Positions 51,180 to 61,739 of a stretch of 64,000 bases of DNA are shown here, piece by piece. Position 1 is the first letter of the stretch; each line of letters begins with the position of its first letter. Made by a program: the position numbers and the translations under genes. This DNA is from Echinarachnius parma (taxonomy: Eukaryota > Echinodermata > Echinoidea > Clypeasteroida > Echinarachniidae): NCBI GenBank assembly GCA_037951105.1, contig JBAMJV010003243.1:31034-95033 (forward strand). The letters run 5' to 3'. The notes beneath the pieces were generated by a model. That model did not search any database. It had not been told where the DNA came from and worked only from the letters and a program-made list of their open reading frames with translations.

Positions 51180-52224
51180 TAACCAGTTAAATCGTTTTGC
51201 ACATGTGGACCCATTGATTTTTGTAATTTGCCACCAGAGATATTCTGATTGTTTTCTTTTATTTCCCAGTCAATCTCTATAGTTCTGCTAAATCATTAGG
51301 GCAATAGAGTACCGAAGTAGTGACGTCACATGCTTTTGTTATGGCATAGTAATGGTTCTAAACAACTTTTCCTTTCATACTGGCCTGTGGCAGTGGGTTG
51401 GAGCTGTACGAATGCCTTCTTAGCAACCGCTAGATCACCAATTCATTGCTTGCCTGACATTGTTTAGAACCATCACCCATGGCAATGAATAGCTCGACGT
51501 CACACTTCGGTACTCTATGGGCCATTCAAAATTAAAATCATAGTATAGTCGGTCATTATTAAAATTACGTCCGGGATCATTCAGGACATTATATAACTGG
51601 TGACCGGTTATACTATTACTGAAACGGCAAGCAGCCCTTTGACCGAACTGCAGAGAATGACTGGACAATGAAAGGAATACGTGATAATATATCTGGAGGC
51701 AGATGGCAACCATCAATGAATCCACATGTGTAAAACGGTGTACTAATTGGTTACTGCAAGTTTCTGTCTTTTTAGTCCTGACTAAAGTCTCGTCACTGAC
51801 GAGAATTCCGGCCAATATGTTTAAAACCCCAAAGCGATGATACGTGATGATGTATTTCTGTAAATTACATTATGTACAGAGAACCCCGAATTCGACTAAA
51901 CTAATTATTGTCACATAATAATGCCGTAAAAAACAATATTGTAAATCATCAAATATTTACAGGTCAAATAATAATATTACAAATAAAATAAAATGCAAAA
52001 AACAGCAAAATCTCCTGCATGGTCAGCAACGGCCAGTGGATGCGTCTGACCAATTCCCGGGTAGACCGTTCAGATTAAATCCAATCTTTGTCGATAAGAG
52101 GATCCAGAGATAGCGGAGTATCCATTAATATATTTAAAAAGGGAAAATCTTATATATTTAGAAGCCTAGACATGTTGGAAAATACACTAAAGTGGCTTGT
52201 AGATCGTTGTTAATTTGATTTTTA
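51180..52224. other. 3' flank of gene 2, no other gene seen
   Basis: The 126-codon minus frame at 51435-51815 has no recognised motif. A pair of short inverted stretches (GTACCGAAGTAGTGACGTCA at about 51308 and GACGTCACACTTCGGTACTC at about 51498) bounds it. The frame therefore probably lies inside a ~200-bp inverted-repeat element. Confidence 0.4.
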
Positions 52225-52495
52225 CTAGTAGCGGTTGCACGTGTCGAAGACAAATTCTCCGGTGCTGCCACAACAGGTCGAGTACCCGACATGGCGGACA
52301 TCCAAGGGATCGGGATCGACATACTCCATGAACGGCTGGTCAAGGTCATCTCCGGCGAACACGGACACTCGACCATCGCGGTACGACACCACGAACCAGT
52401 CGGGCTCAACGGAGATGCGTGTGGAAGCCGCACCACGTGAGTGCACTGCCTGCATCGCCGAATCGACGAATACGTGTTATCCCAGCCACCGATTG
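52225..52495 (-). CDS. Gene 2 last exon: C-terminal part of a Methyltransf_FA (farnesoic acid O-methyltransferase-like) domain, frameshifted
   Basis: The acceptor CCTATAG is followed by phase-1 coding that with the previous exon gives EIAIGGWDNTYSSIRR, matching the EIVIGGWGN signature of this domain. After about 52466 the homology continues in another frame: STRISVEPDWFVVSYRDG, FMEYVDPDPLDVRHVGYST and GSTGEFVFDTCNRY-stop. One base appears to be missing near 52465-52470. This domain is found in crustacean FAMeT proteins and in many multidomain invertebrate surface proteins, and enzyme activity is doubtful. The stop codon is at 52225-52227. Confidence 0.75.
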
Positions 52496-52912
52496 CTATA
52501 GGAAGATAGATAGATGCAAATCACACACAAAATATATGTCTTCAGGGCTTCAGGATCCAGTACAATGTGATAGATGACAGTCATCATCATAACTTGGTAA
52601 AGAACGATCAGTATAAATGTGAGGTTTGTAATGTCATTTCGAACTAGAAACCATGAAATTTCTTCAGGAGAAGCCATCATGGCCTCTTCAGATATGGGCC
52701 CTGTTTTGTTAATTTTTTTGCAGAAAGAGTTGCAAACGATTGTAAATGTCCAACAAATTGAAGGTTGTATGTCGCCAATATTTTTACGAGGCAGAGACCA
52801 GTGGTTATTTGGCCTTTTTCCCCCCGGAAATTGTAGTTGGAATTAAACACTAAAACTACTTTCGTTTAAAAGAATATTAAATTTTGGAGTTGGTTCCCTA
52901 AAAAAAACATAC

Positions 52913-53077
52913 CGATTTCATATTTCACATCGGAGGCTGTATCTGCAGTAGCCAGCGAGATAAGGACATCGTTAGTAGCCCTCGCCGTGAAGGAAACCTG
53001 TAGGTTCTGCGCCTTCTCAGCAGGGACTTCGGGAAAGCTGTAGCGATAGCGGGGTGTGGTGTCGGTTGTGAAGACGG
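52913..53077 (-). CDS. Gene 2 penultimate exon: N-terminal part of the Methyltransf_FA-like domain
   Basis: 165 nt, phase 1 in and phase 1 out (acceptor ATCTTAAG, donor GTATGT). It encodes VFTTDTTPRYRYSFPEVPAE, LQVSFTARATNDVLISLA and ASDVKYEI, matching the family pattern (Y.Y.LP.., F.V.A..DA.I.L, YEI). It joins in frame to the next exon at IGGWDN. The hAT-like palindrome at 53126-53250 lies only 49 bp upstream of the acceptor, close to where a branch point would be. Confidence 0.75.
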
Positions 53078-53125
53078 CTTAAGATAAATTACACAAAACA
53101 GCAGGATAATAAGAGTGAATATAAG

Positions 53126-53250
53126 CACTGGCGTAAATCTGTTCGGAAAGCACAATGCATTGGGGGGTCGAGCAATTGTTCACAAACCGTTTGTGAACAA
53201 TTGCTCGACCCCCCAATGCATTGTGTTTTCCGGACAGATTTACGCCAGTG
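53126..53250. mobile_element. 125-bp fully palindromic hAT-like MITE with 8-bp target duplication
   Basis: AATATAAG occurs at 53118-53125 and 53251-53258. The element starts CACTGGCGTAAATCTG and ends CAGATTTACGCCAGTG, and the whole insert is self-complementary around CAAACCGTTTG. The 8-bp duplication and CA...TG termini fit hAT elements. Confidence 0.88.
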
Positions 53251-53797
53251 AATATAAGGATAATGATAATAGACTAGCATTTATATTGCGTAATCGAGCA
53301 AGAAACCTATCTTTATCTATACAGGATGGCCCCCAACATGGAACAGGATACTTCCCATAATAAAGAAACAAAATTACATGTTTCACAGGAAAGATACAAA
53401 GAAGAAGACTACTTTTTAGGTCGAGCAGTTTTTGTTCTAGCCGGTAGGGCGTCTTTAGCATAGTAACACTACATGTCAGGTCGGTGTCGGTGCCTGATAA
53501 ACCTTCCTACCCCTCATAGCATCACACAATGATCATTACCAATACCTTTGTTAATGTGCATTTACCTGTATAACCAAGCTTGACTGAGAGGGAGTAAAGG
53601 AGAAGTATGGAGTAAGCAGGGCTTTCTAGGGCGTTTATCGTGTCACATTGTCAGATTCCAAGTTTTGCAATTTCCACAATTCTCGGTGCCTGATAAATCG
53701 CCCTTTCTGCCCGTCATAATATGCATCAAACAATGATCAATACGAATACCTTTGTTAAAGGTGTAGTTCAGTTTTGGTAGAGAGGGCGCTGCACAAC

Positions 53798-54131
53798 CAG
53801 GGGCGTAGACAACGGGGGATGAGGGGGTTGCATCCCCCACCTCACAAGTTGGGGGGGATGACATGTACAATCATCCCCCCCCCCCCCCCCCCAGGTTTTA
53901 GGGAAGGATATATATTTTGTGTGCATATCAGTATACGAGTGGGAAAGAAAACATTAGTTGTATGAGCTAAGACTTGTTAATTCTAAAGTTCAAAAAGTAA
54001 TTTATACATCCACTTTCAATTTTCGCTGCGCGCTTCTCGGGCGCGAAACAAAATTGGCCTTGGTCCGGTGAACGGCAAATCACCCCCCCCCCCCCCCCCC
54101 CACCAGGTGTAAGAACCTGTCTACGCCACTG
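53798..54131. mobile_element. 334-bp hAT-like MITE, 8-bp target duplication TGCACAAC
   Basis: TGCACAAC at 53790-53797 and 54132-54139 bracket the element. Ends are CAGGGGCGTAGACAAC and GGTGTAAGAACCTGTCTACG then CCACTG, inverted apart from small changes. It contains C-runs at 53874-53892 and 54084-54101. The frame across 53774-53965 is chance. Confidence 0.9.
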
Positions 54132-54197
54132 TGCACAACACAATTTTTTTCGTGAGGTAATGAAAAACTGAGTGTCGAATTTGAAAGAACATGCAAT

Positions 54198-56317
54198 TTT
54201 CTTCTTCTTCCGTTTTGGTACAGTCCACCAGCGCGGTGTATTTTCGTACCTTGTGCATATGTACAGTGTGGTGCTCTGTGATGCTAACTACGTGTGCAAG
54301 TAAAAATCTTGTGCGCTCTAATGAATTTGGATCCTCTGCACCTCCTGTTTAAAATGGTCAGGCGAGGTGCATATGGTGGATTCTGGCAGGGAATTCCAAA
54401 GTCTTATTGCATGAGGAAAGAAGGATGTTTGGTATGTCTGGGTGCGTGCAAATGGAACTTGGAACCGCTGGCTGTGACCTCTGAGAGAAGCGCTGGCACG
54501 GGTGACTGGTATGAGGAAGACGTTTGAAGGAGTATCAACCAGAGAATTGACCATCCGATGTATCATGAATACTTTGTACTGAGCTCTCCTTTCTTGGAGT
54601 GATGGCCACTGTAGTCGTGTCAGCATGGCTGCTACACTGCTGGAGTATCTGTAGTCGCTGTAGACAAAGCGAGCATATCTTCGCTGTATCATTTCAAGCT
54701 TCTGGATGTTTGCTTGAGTTGATGGATCCCAGATCTCACAGCCATACTCAAGAATGGGGCGTAGTAGGGTTTTGTAGCAGAGTATTTTCACATGTCTTGG
54801 GCAGGATCTAAGATTTCTCTGTAGGAAGGCTCTCGTGGAATTTGCTTTTTTGGAAAGTTGGTTGATGTGATCGTTCCACTTCATGTTCTGCTGCATTGTT
54901 ACGCCAAGGTACTTTGCTGAGGTGACCTTTTCCAGAGATTCGTGGTGTATGTTGTAGGTTTGTTGGACTGGTTTTCTCTTGTTGGTGACAGACATTGCCT
55001 TGCACTTCTGAGGATTGAAGTCCATGAGCCAGTCTGCTTCCCATAGTTGTAGCGAATCCAGATCTTCTTGCAGTTTTCTGGCATCCTCCTGAGTCTTGAT
55101 CTTACGATACAGGAGGCAGTCGTCTGCAAATAGTCTGGTGGTTGTTGTTGAGGAAACGCAGTCAGGAAGGTCATTGATGTAGAGGAGAAACAAGAGAGGA
55201 CCTATGACGCTGCCCTGGGGGACTCTAGATGTCACACAGACTGTTTCAGAGGTGCATCCTTCAAGGACAACTTGCTGAGAACGATCATGTAGAAAATCTT
55301 GGATCCAGTCAAGTGTGTGGTTGTGAATTCCATAGTACTGCAGTTTGTGGAGGAGGCGAGCATGTGGAACCTTGTCAAAGGCTTTAGAAAAGTCTAATAG
55401 AATAACATCTTGTTGCTCTCCTTTGTCGATTCCTTTCATGAGATCCTCGGTGCAAAGGATGAGCTGGGTGATGCATGACCTTCTTTTACGGAAGCCATGT
55501 TGAGCGTCGGTTAATATATGATTCCTGTCGAGATGGGCCATGATGCTGCTACAAACAATGTGTTCTAACACCTTGCATGAAATAGATGTGAGAGAGATTG
55601 GCCTGTAATTGCAGGCTTTGTTCCTTTCACCCTTCTTGAAGATGGCAGTTACATTTGCCGCCTTCCATTCATCTGGTATAACCCCTGAACTGATGCTTGG
55701 TAGAGTGTTGTTAGGATCGGAGTGAGTTCATCGGAAAGCGTTTTCAGAAGTCTGGATGGGATACCGTCTGGTCCAGTAGCCTTGTGGGGGTCGAGCCCAT
55801 CTAGAAGCTTCTTGACACCAGCTGGTGAGATGACTATATTTGTCATGGATGGATATGGACAGTGCCCCTTTTCTGGAATGTTTGTTGTATCCTCATTGGT
55901 GAAGACAGAAGAGAATTGTTTATTAAGAATATTTGCCTTTGCCATGCCTTCGGTGTAAGTTATCCCATCTGAGGACTTTAGTGGAGATACACCAGAAGAG
56001 TCACATTTCTTGCTGTTGATGAATGCCCAAAATCTTTTTGGATTGCTTTTTGAATCAGGACTGATGATGTTACTCACAAACTGATTGTAGGCCTTGCGAC
56101 ACACAGTTCTCGTCTCTTTCTTCAGTTGTTTATATAACATGAAGTCGTCCTCTGTACCAGATGGGCTTCTGGCCTTCTGGAACTGACGTTTCTTTCGCCG
56201 AGATAACTTCTTTACCTGGGAGTTTATCCATGGTTGGCTATATCTTGTGGAGGACATCTTGGATGGTACATACTTGTCTAAGATCTGCATGAGATTTGAC
56301 TTTATAGATGACCACAT
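54198..56317 (-). pseudogene. 5'-truncated jockey/CR1-like LINE, nearly intact reverse transcriptase
   Basis: Two minus frames, 56317-55649 and 55571-54318, are one protein split by a frameshift near 55695. The first has the pre-RT linker (PWINSQVKKLSRRKKRQF, FWAFINSKK) and RT start (KATGPDGIPSRLLK). The gap reads NYRPISLTSISCK. The second has DAQHGFRKRRSC, LLDFSKAFDKVPHARLL, RVPQGSVIGPLLFLLYINDL, LFADDCLLYR, KYLGVTMQQNMKW, RPILEYGCEIWD and LEMIQRRYARFV, with a stop just before the end. The endonuclease is missing. The 3' end is a short (GAA)n tail. This is the youngest LINE in the window. Confidence 0.9.
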
Positions 56318-56764
56318 TTTCAGGAATGGCAGAATAAACTTTATTTGGTCAAAATCGGTTCAGAAATGGCTGAAATATTAATAAATATATCCGATCGTAT
56401 TTATTTGAGCCAGATCTAAACACGATGATTTTTTGAAAAAAATAATAAAATGCTTACACTTTTTCAAAATTTTTCGAAAGCGGTTTTTAAATAATTGTTG
56501 ATGATCTCTCTATTTAATCATTATTTCAACAAAACATTACATGTATAATGTTGTATGAAAAATGGTTGAAACCAATGTTTTATTAAAGAGCGCCCTCTTG
56601 TGTTTTAATGGCGCTTTTTTAATGATAACAGGCTTTTTACTTAGTCGTTTGTACTTTTGTATACCTTTCGAGCATGGTGGGGATATAAATATTAGTTTGT
56701 AATCTTACTGTGCAGGTTCTGGTTACTAAAGTTCAGCCTTACCAAAACTGTACTACCCCTTTAA

Positions 56765-57191
56765 AATAATGTGCATTCACCTGTATGACCAAGGTTGACT
56801 GAGATATGGGGCATGGCGGGGAATTAGCAAGGGCAACATTGCCGGGGTATGTTTTAGGGGCTCCGAAGGGAACCCGATCGTGTGTGTTACAGTATTGATC
56901 TTGTTAATTAACTTTGTATTCAACGGGCGGGGAAAGAGAGAGGGGTTGATATGTTCTGGAGCCATGGTGCTGCCCGTGTACATGTCCTTATGTATACGTA
57001 CCGAGGCATGAGTGAACAGAGGTGGAACCTAATAAAAAAGAAAAGAAAAGAATCGTTAAACATAATATTAAAATTCGCATAAATTTGTTATTACAAAAAG
57101 GATATCTGGATATAGGGGTAGAAATGTAAGCTTTAACTTCGTTTGCGTGGCATCAATCTTGTTAAAATAATTATATTTTTGTAGTATGATC
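56765..57191. other. Intergenic or intron DNA, no gene seen
   Basis: Sequence around 56770-56830 (CCTGTATGACCAAGGTTGAC) resembles 53565-53600 (CCTGTATAACCAAGCTTGAC), indicating another local duplication flanking the composite R1 element. No exon was recognised. Confidence 0.45.
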
Positions 57192-57384
57192 TTAAAGGGA
57201 TAGTTGAGTTTTGGTATAGAGGGCGCCATACAACATAATATTTTTGTAAGATAATGAAAAACTGAGTGTCAAATTCGAAAGAGCATACAGTTTTAATGAC
57301 AGAATAAACTTTATTTGATCATATCCATAAACATAACCATTTGTAATACATGTGGGGCCCAACAATTTTTTGTTAAAATGTTTT

Positions 57385-57940
57385 TTAAACGGATAGTTGA
57401 GTATTGGTCAAACTTAACTTTAGTAACCAAAACCTGCACCATTACGGTACAAAGTAATAGTTATAACTTCACCATGCTCGAAAAGTATACACAATTCCAA
57501 ACGACTAAGTAAAAAAAAAAAAAAAAAAAAAAAACCCGTTATCATTCAAAAAGAGCCGTTACAAGTCACGAGGGCGCTATTTAAAAAAAAATAATTGGTT
57601 TAAGCATTTTTTCATACAAAATTGTGCATTAAATGTTAGTTAAAATAATGATTTAATAGAAATATCATAAACGACGTTTTAAAAACCTATTCTGATTTTT
57701 TTCAGAGTATTCTTCAAGCATTTTTTTTGAATTTTTTCTAAAAAGTCTAAATATCGCCCGAACATTTTGAATGAAAATATATGTATGGATATTCCAGCCG
57801 TTTCTGAACCGATTTTGATCAAATAAAGTTTATTCTGTCATTAAAATGTTATGTTCTTTCGAATTTGACAGTTTTTCATTATCTCACAACAAAATATCGG
57901 GGGCACTTCGGGAAATACCAATACTCAACACTACCTTTAA
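57385..57940 (-). mobile_element. R1 MITE nested inside another R1
   Basis: TTAAACGGATAGTTGAGTAT to ACTCAACACTACCTTTAA, reverse orientation, 556 bp, inserted at a TTAA of the host copy. It carries an A-run (57510-57534). Confidence 0.85.
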
Positions 57941-57969
57941 ATGCTTCCTCTTTTCAAAAATGTACAAAA

Positions 57970-58738
57970 GGGCCATTCTTTGAAAAGTGAAACTTTTTCG
58001 GAAAAATTGAAGTTTTATTTTTCTGTAGTTTTGTTCCATTTTTGGAATGATCCATGTGTAAAGTTTCATGAAATACATGATTTGAAGTTTAAAATGAAAC
58101 TTTTTTTACTCATTTGCATAAATTTACATATTTCAATATTTTTCTAATAATCATAATTCAGAAAATAATCAAGATATCAAAAGGATAATTAGCAAGCTCA
58201 TTCTTCTCACTTTCCTGTACAGGTTGATACCAACTTTGTAAAAATTCAACCTTTCATTCTTTTCTAAACCCGATATTATAAAATTCCCATTTTTCCATTC
58301 ATATTGTACATGTCACACACGTGACCACCCCAAAATGTCACACACGTGACCAGACGTTGCCACATAATTAAGTACTATAAAAAACAATGGTTTGATATAA
58401 TTCTCATTCATTGCTATTGTTGTACTTACAAATGTATAGTACTTCTCTGGTAATAAGATGAACATTATAGCTATTCATATTTTAAAGAATTTTCCAAATG
58501 AAATTTAGTTATAAAAAAAGCGCTCCGTGCGAAGTCACACACGTGACCCATGCCATTTGACCTCTGACATTGAGTTACGTAATCCTTATAAAATCTTTTG
58601 TGTTAAGTTTGAAAGACTACAACATATTCAAGTCACATATGAAGTAAAAATCATTATAGTGTCATACTTACTGAAATATAAGCATCCCATTTCAAAATTT
58701 GTCATGTTTTGGGTCACACACGTGACCAAGAATGGCCC
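57970..58738. mobile_element. 769-bp element with GGGCCATTCTT ends and GTCACACACGTGACC repeats
   Basis: GGGCCATTCTT at 57970 is mirrored by AAGAATGGCCC ending 58738, with AAAA on each side. GTCACACACGTGACC occurs four times (about 58312, 58338, 58533, 58711). The frames at 57941-58147 and 58527-58757 have no known motif. The family is unknown. Confidence 0.8.
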
Positions 58739-59401
58739 AAAAGAGGTTGTTAAATAGTTGTTGATTATCTCTCTATTTGATCACTATTTCAACATAACAT
58801 CAATCACATGCACAATGTTTAATTGAAATGGTTGAAACCGATGAGGGTTTAGAGAGCGCCCTCTTGAGTTTAAACAGCTATTTTTAAAAATGATAACAGG
58901 CTTTTTACTTAGTAATTAGTAACTTTTGTATTCCTTTCGAGCATGGTGGAGTTATAACTATTAGTTTGTAATGTAATGGTACAGGTTTTGGTTACTAAAA
59001 TTAAGTTTGACCAAAACTGTACTCTCTTAACCAGAACTCAACTATCCCTTTAAATAGGCTAGACCTGTTTTGATTATTGGCCAAATGAATAGCGTTGTAA
59101 TATTTACCAAAGTTTCAGATGAGAATACTTGATATTAACTTACCGATATTAAATATTACTAGGCGACACCCGCGGAAGTCCGCGGAATTTTATTGCAAAA
59201 GGGCGATCGCGGTGTCTGCGACACGAAGACCCCCCAAATGCTTGCAAAACGTCACTACTTTAATCCTTATTGTTATTATTGCCATAATAAGACAAAGGAA
59301 AGTGGGCGTCAGTTAAACAAACAAAATTTAGTTTAAGAAAAGTGATACATGTTATCCCGAAAGATCTGTATAATAATTATATCCCCTTACACATCGCCCG
59401 G

Positions 59402-59743
59402 TACCCAGCTAGCCACCTGACGTCGGGCCGATGTCGGAAGTTGGTTGGCGGATGTCGGCATATCGCCGTTGGCTCGAGGTTAAAATGTCCGCCAGCCCAA
59501 CATCGTCACGACGTCATTTTTGTGATATATTGGCATAACGTCATTTTCCGACAATGGCCCAACATCATCTCATGACATGATGTTGGGCCATTGTCGGAAA
59601 ATGACGTTATGCCAATATATCACAAAAATGACGTCGTGACGATGTTGGGCTGGCGGACATTTTAACCTCGAGCCAACGGCGATATGCCGACATCCGGCAA
59701 CCAACTTCCGACATCGGCCCGACGTCAGGTGGCTAGCTGGGTA
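59402..59743. mobile_element. 342-bp near-perfect palindrome (TACCCAGCTAGCC ends)
   Basis: Arms of about 165 bp run from TACCCAGCTAGCCACCTGAC to GTCAGGTGGCTAGCTGGGTA. The centre is CATCTCATGACATGATG near 59570. Only a few arm mismatches are visible (TTGGCGGATG against CATCCGGCAA). TA at both ends could be a target duplication. The mirrored 77- and 93-codon frames are shadows of each other. Confidence 0.9.
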
Positions 59744-60104
59744 GTTTGGATTTTCCGCCCTGGTGCTCATAAATATGCGCTTCGCACACACGAAGTCTGT
59801 TAACTTCGAGTTATTAAATCGGTGAAACAAAAATGAATATGTGGTGTCCACTTATCATTTCATGTCCGTGACTGTGGACAAAATCGAAGATTAAACATTC
59901 TACCACGACAAGGCTATTGTTATCCATTCTGCCTTCCCTTCCTATAAGTGGCAGGAAAACACATCTCTGCCACGTATTTTCCAGTATAGTCACAAAATGC
60001 TCCAAAATAGCCACGCAATTGACACCGAACAGTCCCGTTTCATTACACGGTCTTACTTACGGTAAGGCTTGAGGGGTAGGTGTAACTGGGGCATTACCGA
60101 TTGT

Positions 60105-60663
60105 CAGGGGCGTACCCATGATTTTTCAAAGGGGGGTGGGGGGGGGGGGTTATATCGTCGGCAAAATTTCCGAGGCCGAGATCATTGGTTGAGAGTCGTG
60201 TAAACGGGGGGAGGGGGGTGTTCGTAGACAATTTTCGATGCCGAGACCGAGTACCTTCAAAATTGTCGTGACCGAGAACAGGACCAGTCAAAATTGTCGA
60301 GGCCGAGACCAAGACCATTGTTTGAGAAGCGTGTATGTGGGGGAGGGAAGAGGGGGGGGGGGGGGGGGGGGTGTCCGTAGAACATTTTCTAAGCCGAGAC
60401 CGAGTACCTTCAACATTTTCAAGGCCGAGACCAGGATATTTCACAATTTTCGAAGCCGAGACCATTGGAAAAAATGTGGTCTCGAGACCAGCTCCAAGTG
60501 GTAAAGGGGGGAGGGGGTGGGGGGGGGGGGGGGGGGGGGGGGGTGGGGGGGGGGGTGGGGGGGGGGTTCAAAACTCTCCAAAACAGTAATTGTTTGGTCA
60601 AAGGGAGGGGGTTTGAACACCCCCCCCCCCCCCCCCCCCCCCCCCCATGGGAACGACTATGAC
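60105..60663. repeat. GC-run MITE block with CCGAGACC repeats
   Basis: Begins CAGGGGCGTACCCATG (60105) and ends CATGGGAACGACTATGAC, a degenerate inverted match. The interior has at least six GCCGAGACC units, each followed by an ...ATTTTC stretch, and G-runs at 60353-60371 and 60506-60567 plus a C-run at 60619-60647. It ends only 22 bp from the EGF exon donor. Confidence 0.65.
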
Positions 60664-60684
60664 GGTTGTGTTGCAGTTTCTTAC

Positions 60685-60795
60685 CAATAGTGCAGTTTGT
60701 CCCAGACCATCCTGGATCGCAGTCACATGTGAATTCATTGAAGCCATCATCACATGTCCCGTGTTCACATGGGTTTCCTTCGCAATCGTTGATAT
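60685..60795 (-). CDS. Gene 2 exon: calcium-binding EGF-like domain
   Basis: 111 nt, phase 1 in and out (acceptor ACGTGTAG, donor GTAAGA). It encodes DINDCEGNPCEHGTCDDGFN followed by EFTCDCDPGWSGTNC. This has six cysteines in EGF spacing, the D-I-N-D-C calcium-binding start and the aromatic/Gly pattern before the last Cys. It is an extracellular domain used in adhesion, matrix and receptor proteins. The 1-1 phase lets it be shuffled. It is preceded on the minus strand by the EGF exon at 61740-61841. The partner domains downstream are uncertain. Confidence 0.88.
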
Positions 60796-61020
60796 CTACA
60801 CGTACAAGACAATTAGAATCAAATGCAAAGACAAATGATAAGCCTTCAAGGTGGTTTATAAGGCCAAATATATTATGAAATGACTACTTTTATTTTGTTA
60901 AATCAACATACCCGAGAATTTTGTGTATATAGCTCCGAATAGGGAAAAACATTGAAATAATTTTCCCGTGATTCACAACCTGTAAATTTAAATGATGAGA
61001 GAGACGATAAAGATGAGACG

Positions 61021-61045
61021 AATGATGATGATGATGATGATGATT

Positions 61046-61105
<60 letters not shown>

Positions 61106-61735
61106 ATGATTGAAAATAATAATGATGATAATGATGATAATGAGGACGTTCATTAAAATGTTAAGATGATGAGGATAAAGGAGTAGGCAGATGACAAGCA
61201 TGTTAATGATCGTGGTCATGGTGGTAATCATTCTAACTATCTGACAGCACGTAATGATGATGATGCTGCTGATAAGATGATGATGGTATTATGGTGATGA
61301 CGGCGGTGACGACGACGATGATGATGATTCTGAAGATGATGATTATGATAATTATGATTATGAGGACGTTCATTAAAATGTTAAGATGATGATGATAAAG
61401 GAGTAGGCAGATGACAAGCATGTTCGTGGTAATCATTCTAACTATCTGACAGCACGTAATGCCATTTACCCTCTTATGATGATGATGATGCTGCTGATAA
61501 GATGATGATGATATTATGGTGATGACGGCGGTGACAACGACGATGATGATGATTCTGATGATGATGATTATGATAATGATGATTATGTGGACGTTTATGA
61601 ATTTGTATTATGCTGATGATCAAACTGATGATCGATGATCATGATAGTGATGATGCTGATAAAGAAGTAGGCGAATGATAAGCTTGTTGATTATTATGGT
61701 AATCATTCTTACTATCTTACAGAACCTAATGCCAT
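61021..61735. repeat. (GAT)n microsatellite with duplicated intron units
   Basis: A pure (GAT)n core at about 61021-61105 is followed by two copies of a ~110-220-bp unit (GGACGTTCATTAAAATGTTA, GGAGTAGGCAGATGACAAGC, CATTCTAACTATCTGACAGC) and a third diverged copy reaching the EGF exon border. The poly-His and poly-Ile frames are artefacts. Confidence 0.85.
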
Positions 61736-61739
61736 TTAC

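Larger units (their letters stand above)
53755..56764 (+). mobile_element. R1 MITE expanded by two nested insertions (outer boundaries)
   Basis: TTAAAGGTGTAGTTCAGTTT at 53755 and CTGTACTACCCCTTTAA at 56764 belong to one R1 copy. Its sequence is interrupted after GAGGGCGCTGCACAAC by a hAT-like MITE (53798-54131) and after GAACATGCAATTTT by a LINE (about 54198-56325), then resumes AATGGCAGAATAAAC. Confidence 0.85.
57192..59053 (+). mobile_element. R1 MITE expanded by two nested insertions (outer boundaries)
   Basis: TTAAAGGGATAGTTGAGTTT at 57192 and CTCAACTATCCCTTTAA at 59053 belong to one copy. It is split by a second R1 in reverse orientation (57385-57940) and a 769-bp element (57970-58738). 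Outer sequence reads through as GTTTTTTAA/ATGCTTCCTCTTTTC and ATGTACAAAA/GAGGTTGTTAAATAG. Confidence 0.88.

Noticed and set aside
54198..56317. The 417- and 222-codon frames as host genes
   Set aside because: Their motifs are those of a LINE reverse transcriptase (FADD, GSVIGPLLFLLYINDL), and they interrupt an R1 repeat.
59342..59851. 77- and 93-codon frames with the same protein on opposite strands
   Set aside because: They are mirror images from the 342-bp palindrome.
60890..61436. Poly-His and Ile-rich frames
   Set aside because: They are translations of the (GAT)n microsatellite.
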